Assembly (NCBI GenBank): GCA_023264755.1
Contig: JAHFVB010000190.1
Location: 1 to 8,685, forward strand
Direction of reading: 5' to 3'
Source of the DNA: Mycobacterium sp.
GTDB taxonomy: Bacteria > Actinomycetota > Actinomycetes > Mycobacteriales > Mycobacteriaceae
DNA: 8,685 nucleotides
Part shown: one piece after another, positions 5,075-8,685 of the stretch
How the letters are laid out: every line of letters begins with the position of its first letter
Numbering within the stretch: the first letter of the stretch is position 1
Notes under the pieces: generated by a model
Seen by the model: the letters and a program-made list of their open reading frames with translations, nothing else
What the model was told of the DNA's origin: nothing
Databases searched by the model: none
Translations under genes and position numbers: made by a program

Positions 5075-5159
5075 TTGGGGCTCCCCGTAGCCTGCGTCAG
5101 GCCCAAGGCAAGAACACGGCTTCGTCCAAGGCCGAGCTGCGCGGGCGAGCCCTACGGGG
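5066..5159. repeat. CCCCGTAG repeats at the ends of the two convergent genes
   Basis: TCCCCGTAG occurs at 5066-5074 (end and stop of the PPOX gene) and again at 5082-5090. The reverse complement CTACGGGG is at 5152-5159, the end and stop of the opposing SH3 gene. Both proteins therefore end in a Ser or Thr, a Pro codon CCG and TAG. The 5083-5090 and 5152-5159 copies could pair to enclose the whole gap. Confidence 0.7.
5090..5134. terminator. Weak hairpins between convergent genes, possible terminator region
   Basis: The 77-base gap contains GCCTG-CGT-CAGGC (5090-5102), a five-pair stem with a three-base loop, and CGGCTT / AAGGCCG (5117-5134), a stem with one bulge. Neither has a U-rich tail on either strand, as is usual in mycobacteria. 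The position between two facing genes is the main support. Confidence 0.35.
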
Positions 5160-5838
5160 TCGAGAAGAAGGATCCCCACGCGTAGCCGTCCCCGTTGGGG
5201 ACGTTCGAGCCCGTGACGTGGCACCAGTCGTTCTGCGGGCAGCCACCGCCCTTGACGAGGTTGACCTGGGTGCCCTTGGTGAGGAAGCCCATCTTGAACC
5301 GGTCGTCGCCGCCGGGTTTGGAGTAGACGTCCACGTCGTCGGTCACCGTCGCCGTGCCGCCGTTGGTGGAACTGGTGCACTTGACCGAACCGTTGTCGGA
5401 CTTCCAGCTGAGCTGGGGCTTGGAGTACTGGATCCAGCCGGTGACGCCGCCCTCGTTCGTGATTTCGCCCTCGTAGGTCTCACCCTTGGCGCCGGCGTAG
5501 TTCGGGGTGACGGTGAAGCTGATGTGATAGCTCTTGATCGCGCCACTGGCGGACCCGTAGGTGGTGTCCAGCCCGGTGGGGTTGTCCAGTGTCAGGTAGA
5601 CGTTCCCCATCCCGGAGATCGTGCTCCCGTTGGCTCCCACCACCGTCGCCTTGCCGTCGGAGCGATGCGCGATCAGGCGATCCCCCGTGAACGAGCAGAT
5701 GTTCGATGGCGGCGCTGCTGGAAGTGCAGGAGTTGCCCCGGCCTGCGTCGGCGTCACCAGGACACTGCCTGCGCAGATAGCCGCCGCGCCGGCCAGCACT
5801 CCCATCCGGCCGCCCCGATTCACCTTGTACTTCGTCAT
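5152..5838 (-). CDS. Exported protein with C-terminal bacterial SH3 domain
   Basis: The product is 228 residues. The N-terminal Sec signal has a basic start (TKYKVNRGGR), a hydrophobic core at about 12-28 and probable cleavage after AGA (33-35). The mature part has two regions. Residues about 46-155 form a beta-rich domain bounded by C48 and C154 (probable disulfide), with YLTLDNPTGLDTTYG and GEITNEGGVTGW; I do not recognise it. Residues about 163-226 resemble SH3_3-type domains of exported mycobacterial proteins: ATVTDDVDVYSKPGG, then FLTKGTQVNLV, C200-x5-C206 and HVTGSNVPNGDGYAWGSFF. Bacterial SH3 domains often bind cell-wall peptide or glycan, so a wall-associated role is plausible. ATG 5838 is chosen for the GAGGGGG Shine-Dalgarno six bases upstream and the clean signal peptide; the frame extends to an ATG at 5895 without good reason. 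A possible -10, TACCGT, lies at 5890-5885 on this strand. Divergent from hemL, convergent with PPOX. Confidence 0.85.
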   Translation of the reverse strand: MTKYKVNRGGRMGVLAGAAAICAGSVLVTPTQAGATPALPAAPPSNICSFTGDRLIAHRSDGKATVVGANGSTISGMGNVYLTLDNPTGLDTTYGSASGAIKSYHISFTVTPNYAGAKGETYEGEITNEGGVTGWIQYSKPQLSWKSDNGSVKCTSSTNGGTATVTDDVDVYSKPGGDDRFKMGFLTKGTQVNLVKGGGCPQNDWCHVTGSNVPNGDGYAWGSFFSTP

Positions 5839-5990
5839 GTCGTCCCCCTCGTGGTCCTTCCGATGAAAAATTCCTATCGGGTGAACGGTATGCACCCACC
5901 GGCCGCCGACACATCGGGTGTTTCCCTATCTCTGGGAGTTTCCTGACAACCCGCTGGGCCGGCCACGAGCCATGCTCCTACACCCTGTAG

Positions 5991-6018
5991 TTGACGCCGC
6001 AGACCCTGCTGGGACACT
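5991..6018 (+). promoter_or_regulatory. Candidate hemL promoter, leaderless
   Basis: TTGACG (5991-5996) and GACACT (6013-6018) are 16 bases apart, and 7 bases separate the -10 from ATG 6026. The -35 is near consensus; the -10 lacks the initial T of TANNNT. The GGAG at 6019-6022 is only three bases from the ATG, too close to act as a normal Shine-Dalgarno, which supports a leaderless start. The rest of the 187-base divergent gap (5839-6025) shows no strong operator. It has a GTTTCC direct repeat at 5920-5925 and 5938-5943. Confidence 0.5.
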
Positions 6019-6025
6019 GGAGCCC

Positions 6026-7329
6026 ATGCGTGCTGACACATCGGCGCGGCTGTTCGCCGAAGCCGCCGCGGTCATCCCTGGCGGGGTGAACTCGCCGGTC
6101 CGGGCCTTCAGTTCCGTCGGCGGCACACCGCGCTTCATCACCAAGGCCAATGGGTGCTGGCTCACCGATGCCGACGACAACCACTACGTCGACCTGGTCT
6201 GCTCGTGGGGACCGATGCTGCTGGGCCACGCCCACCCGGCGATCGTGGAGGCCGTGCAGCGGGTGGCCGCCGACGGCCTGAGCTTCGGGGCGCCGACGCC
6301 CGCCGAGACCGACCTCGCGCGCGAGCTCATCGGGCGGGTCGACCCCGTCGAACGAGTCCGGTTCGTCAACTCGGGCACCGAGGCCACCATGAGCGCCATC
6401 CGGCTGGCCCGCGGCTTCACCGGTCGCGCCAAGATCGTCAAGTTCTCCGGCTGCTACCACGGGCACAGTGATGCGCTGCTGGCCGACGCCGGTTCGGGTG
6501 TCGCGACGTTGGGCCTACCGTCCTCTCCCGGGGTCACCGGTGCGGCCGCCGCCGACACGATCGTGTTGCCATACAACGACATCGCGGCAGTCGAGGCGAC
6601 CTTCGCCGAGTTGGGTAGCGACATCGCCTGTGTCATCACCGAAGCCGCCGCCGGCAACATGGGCACCGTCGCTCCACTGCCCGGGTTCAACGCCGCGCTG
6701 CGTCGGGTTACCGCCCAGCACGGCGCGCTGCTGATAATCGACGAGGTGATGACGGGCTTCCGGGTGAGCCGAGCCGGCTGGTACGGCGTCGATCCGGTGG
6801 ACGCCGATCTGTTCACGTTCGGCAAGGTCATGAGTGGTGGGCTGCCCGCCGCGGCGTTTGGAGGGCGGGCCGAGGTGATGGAGCGGCTGGCCCCGCTGGG
6901 CCCGGTGTACCAGGCCGGCACGCTGTCCGGAAACCCCGTCGCGATGGCCGCCGGGCTGGCCACGTTGCGGGCCGCCGATGCCTCCGTCTACGCCGCCGTG
7001 GACGCCAACGCCGACAAGCTGGCCGGGCTTTTTACTGCGGCGTTGACCGAAGCCGGTGTCGCACATCGAGTTTCGCGGGCCGGCAACATGCTCAGTGTGT
7101 TCTTCTCGGACCAGCCGGTGGTCGACTTCGCCACCGCGCGAGCCACCGAGACGTGGCGCTTCCCGGCGTTCTTCCACGCCTTGTTGGACGCCGGCATCTA
7201 CCCGCCGTGCAGTGCATTCGAGACGTGGTTCGTCTCCAGCGCCTTGACCGACGACGCGTTCGAGCGCATCGCGACCGCCTTGCCCGCGGCCGCCCGGGCC
7301 GCCGCCGAAGCAGTGGAACCGGAAGCCCG

Positions 7330-7333
<4 letters not shown>
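6026..7333 (+). CDS. hemL: Glutamate-1-semialdehyde 2,1-aminomutase
   Basis: HemL moves the amino group of glutamate-1-semialdehyde to give 5-aminolevulinate, the HemB substrate, using PLP/PMP in the cytosol (C5 pathway). The product is 435 residues, the usual family length. Landmarks: [12 protein letters not shown] (17-28), [14 protein letters not shown] (116-129), YHGHSD (144-149), GLPSSPGV (163-170, the gate region), the PLP ring aspartate D239 in DEVMTGFR, the Schiff-base lysine K267 in TFGKVMSGG, and the phosphate-side [10 protein letters not shown] (295-304). As I recall the M. tuberculosis protein, it has an insertion before GLPSSPG and a longer N-terminus, both absent here. ATG 6026 is chosen because it aligns with the family N-terminus and follows a leaderless-type promoter; in-frame starts at 5918 and 5972 would run through that promoter. 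It overlaps the next gene as ATGA. Confidence 0.97.
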
Positions 7334-7958
<625 letters not shown>

Positions 7959-7962
<4 letters not shown>

Positions 7963-8543
7963 AGTGGTTCGTCGTCGCGTCGTCGGTGCTCTTGGTGGTC
8001 CTCGCCGGGTGCTCGACGGGTGACGACGCCGTCGCGCAGGGCGGCACCTTCGAGTTCGTCGCGCCCGGCGGTAAGACCGACATCACCTACGATCCGCCCG
8101 ACAGTCGCCACCGGCCCGGTCCGATCACCGGACCCGAGCTCACCGATCCGGCCAAGACGGTCTCGTTGGACGACTTCGCGGGCCAGGTGGTGGTCATCAA
8201 CGTATGGGGGCAGTGGTGCGGTCCGTGCCGGTCGGAGATCACGGAGTTGCAGAAGGTCTACGAGGCCACGCGCGGGCTGGGTGTGGCATTCCTCGGCATC
8301 GACGTGCGGGACAACAACCGTGACGCCGCAGTCGATTTCGTGGTCGACCGCAAGGTGACGTTCCCGTCGATCTACGACCCGGCGATGCGCACGATGATTG
8401 CGTTCGGCGGTCGGTACCCGACCACCGTCATCCCGTCCACCGTCGTGTTGGATCGCCAGCATCGCGTCGCGGCGGTGTTCCTGCGCGAGCTGCTCGTCCA
8501 GGATCTGCAGCCGCTGGTGGAACGGCTGGCTGCCGAGAAGTGA
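7959..8543 (+). CDS. Thioredoxin-like lipoprotein (ResA/TlpA type) for cytochrome c maturation
   Basis: The product is 194 residues from GTG 7959, overlapping the previous stop as GTGA. A short basic start (K2) and hydrophobic core lead to the lipobox LAGC, with C18 the probable lipid-modified residue, so the protein is anchored on the outer face of the membrane. A linker (19-65) precedes the thioredoxin fold: FAGQVVVINVWGQWCGPCRSE, with the catalytic pair C87 and C90 in WCGPC; LGVAFLGIDVRDN (107-119), typical of ResA/TlpA; and cis-proline P159 in VIPSTVVLD. In System II cytochrome c maturation such proteins keep apocytochrome CXXCH cysteines reduced, receiving electrons from CcdA. The next gene is ccdA, which fits well; the M. 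tuberculosis equivalent is Rv0526. The tail CGAGAAGTGA is repeated 14 bases on. Confidence 0.93.
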
Positions 8544-8557
8544 GCGACGAGAAGTGA
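8534..8557 (+). repeat. 10-bp repeat of the thioredoxin gene end (CGAGAAGTGA)
   Basis: CGAGAAGTGA at 8534-8543, which holds the stop codon, is repeated exactly at 8548-8557. In the 24-base gap before ccdA this also produces two five-codon frames starting GTG 8540 and GTG 8554. They link the stop to the ccdA start by GTGA, GTGA and ATGA overlaps. Confidence 0.75.
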
Positions 8558-8567
8558 ACCCCGCCGC

Positions 8568-8685
8568 ATGACCGTGCTCGCCGCCACTTTGGACGAGGTC
8601 GACCAGCTGATGTCGGCTGGGCCGTTGGCGCTGGCCTTCTGCGTCAGCGCGCTGGCAGGGTTGGTGTCATTCGCCTACCCGTGTG
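8568..8685 (+). CDS. ccdA: Cytochrome c biogenesis protein CcdA, N-terminal part (runs off the window)
   Basis: Thirty-nine codons are visible from ATG 8568. After a short N-terminus (MTVLAATLDEVDQLMSAG) the first membrane helix begins: PLALAFCVSALAGLVSFA followed by YPC. CcdA/DsbD-family transporters carry electrons from cytosolic thioredoxin across the membrane, using one cysteine in the first helix (FxSPC) and one in the fourth. The visible C39 in AYPC is the first of these; tyrosine replaces the usual serine before the proline. The place after the thioredoxin-like lipoprotein supports the call, and resB and ccsA are expected next. The last base of the window is the first base of codon 40. 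Confidence 0.88.
   Translation, partial: MTVLAATLDEVDQLMSAGPLALAFCVSALAGLVSFAYPC

Noticed and set aside
4538..5380. Minus-strand open frame opposite the PPOX gene
   Set aside because: It runs through the PPOX gene, the convergent gap and the end of the SH3 gene in a wrong frame; it has no motif.
5920..5943. GTTTCC direct repeat in the hemL-SH3 divergent gap as an operator
   Set aside because: Two six-base copies 18 bases apart with no symmetry or nearby regulator; too weak to call.
5218..5946. Plus-strand open frame opposite the exported SH3 gene
   Set aside because: The minus-strand frame has a Shine-Dalgarno, a signal peptide and an SH3 domain. The plus frame is composed of biased A, V, G and R codons.
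5918..6025. Longer hemL start at GTG 5918 or ATG 5972
   Set aside because: The extra residues do not resemble HemL N-termini, and the region contains the TTGACG/GACACT promoter.

Overview
The window looks like chromosomal DNA of a mycobacterium, probably an environmental or rapid-growing species. It is GC-rich throughout. Genes are packed with ATGA/GTGA stop-start overlaps, GTG starts are frequent, and several starts sit just after TANNNT -10 hexamers in the leaderless style. Species level is inference. HemB, HemL, the phosphoglycerate-mutase-like protein and the redox lipoprotein follow the order known from the M. tuberculosis heme / cytochrome c locus (Rv0511-Rv0529).

Layout: (1) 1-2657, plus strand: the last seven codons of an upstream gene (probably the cobA/hemD fusion), hemB (porphobilinogen synthase), then four small membrane-protein genes of unknown function. 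(2) 2736-4167: an MpaB/DUF2236-type heme oxygenase-like gene overlapping its own TetR regulator, with a candidate operator just before the first start codon. (3) 4212-5074: an 89-residue hydrophilic protein with a possible SigF-type promoter, a 12-bp tandem repeat, and an FMN-binding PPOX-family gene with a textbook leaderless promoter. (4) 5152-5838, minus strand: an exported protein with a C-terminal bacterial SH3 domain. (5) 6026-8685, plus strand: hemL, a histidine phosphatase, a thioredoxin-like lipoprotein with CGPC, and the start of ccdA. The last two begin a System II cytochrome c maturation cluster that should continue with resB/ccsA beyond the edge.

Functionally the outer blocks make heme (HemL makes 5-aminolevulinate, HemB condenses two of them to porphobilinogen) and prepare apocytochromes c outside the membrane (CcdA passes electrons to the lipoprotein thioredoxin). 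The central block (2.7-5.9 kb) appears to be an accessory insert that separates hemB from hemL. It includes a probable heme enzyme and a probable flavin protein.

The most unusual observation is a recurring 'echo' of gene ends. The stop-codon-containing tails of hemB, the 89-residue gene, the PPOX gene and the thioredoxin gene are each repeated just downstream. The hemB echo is the longest: 29 of 37 bases match, and it forms a 17-codon ORF that links hemB to the next gene by ATGA and GTGA overlaps.
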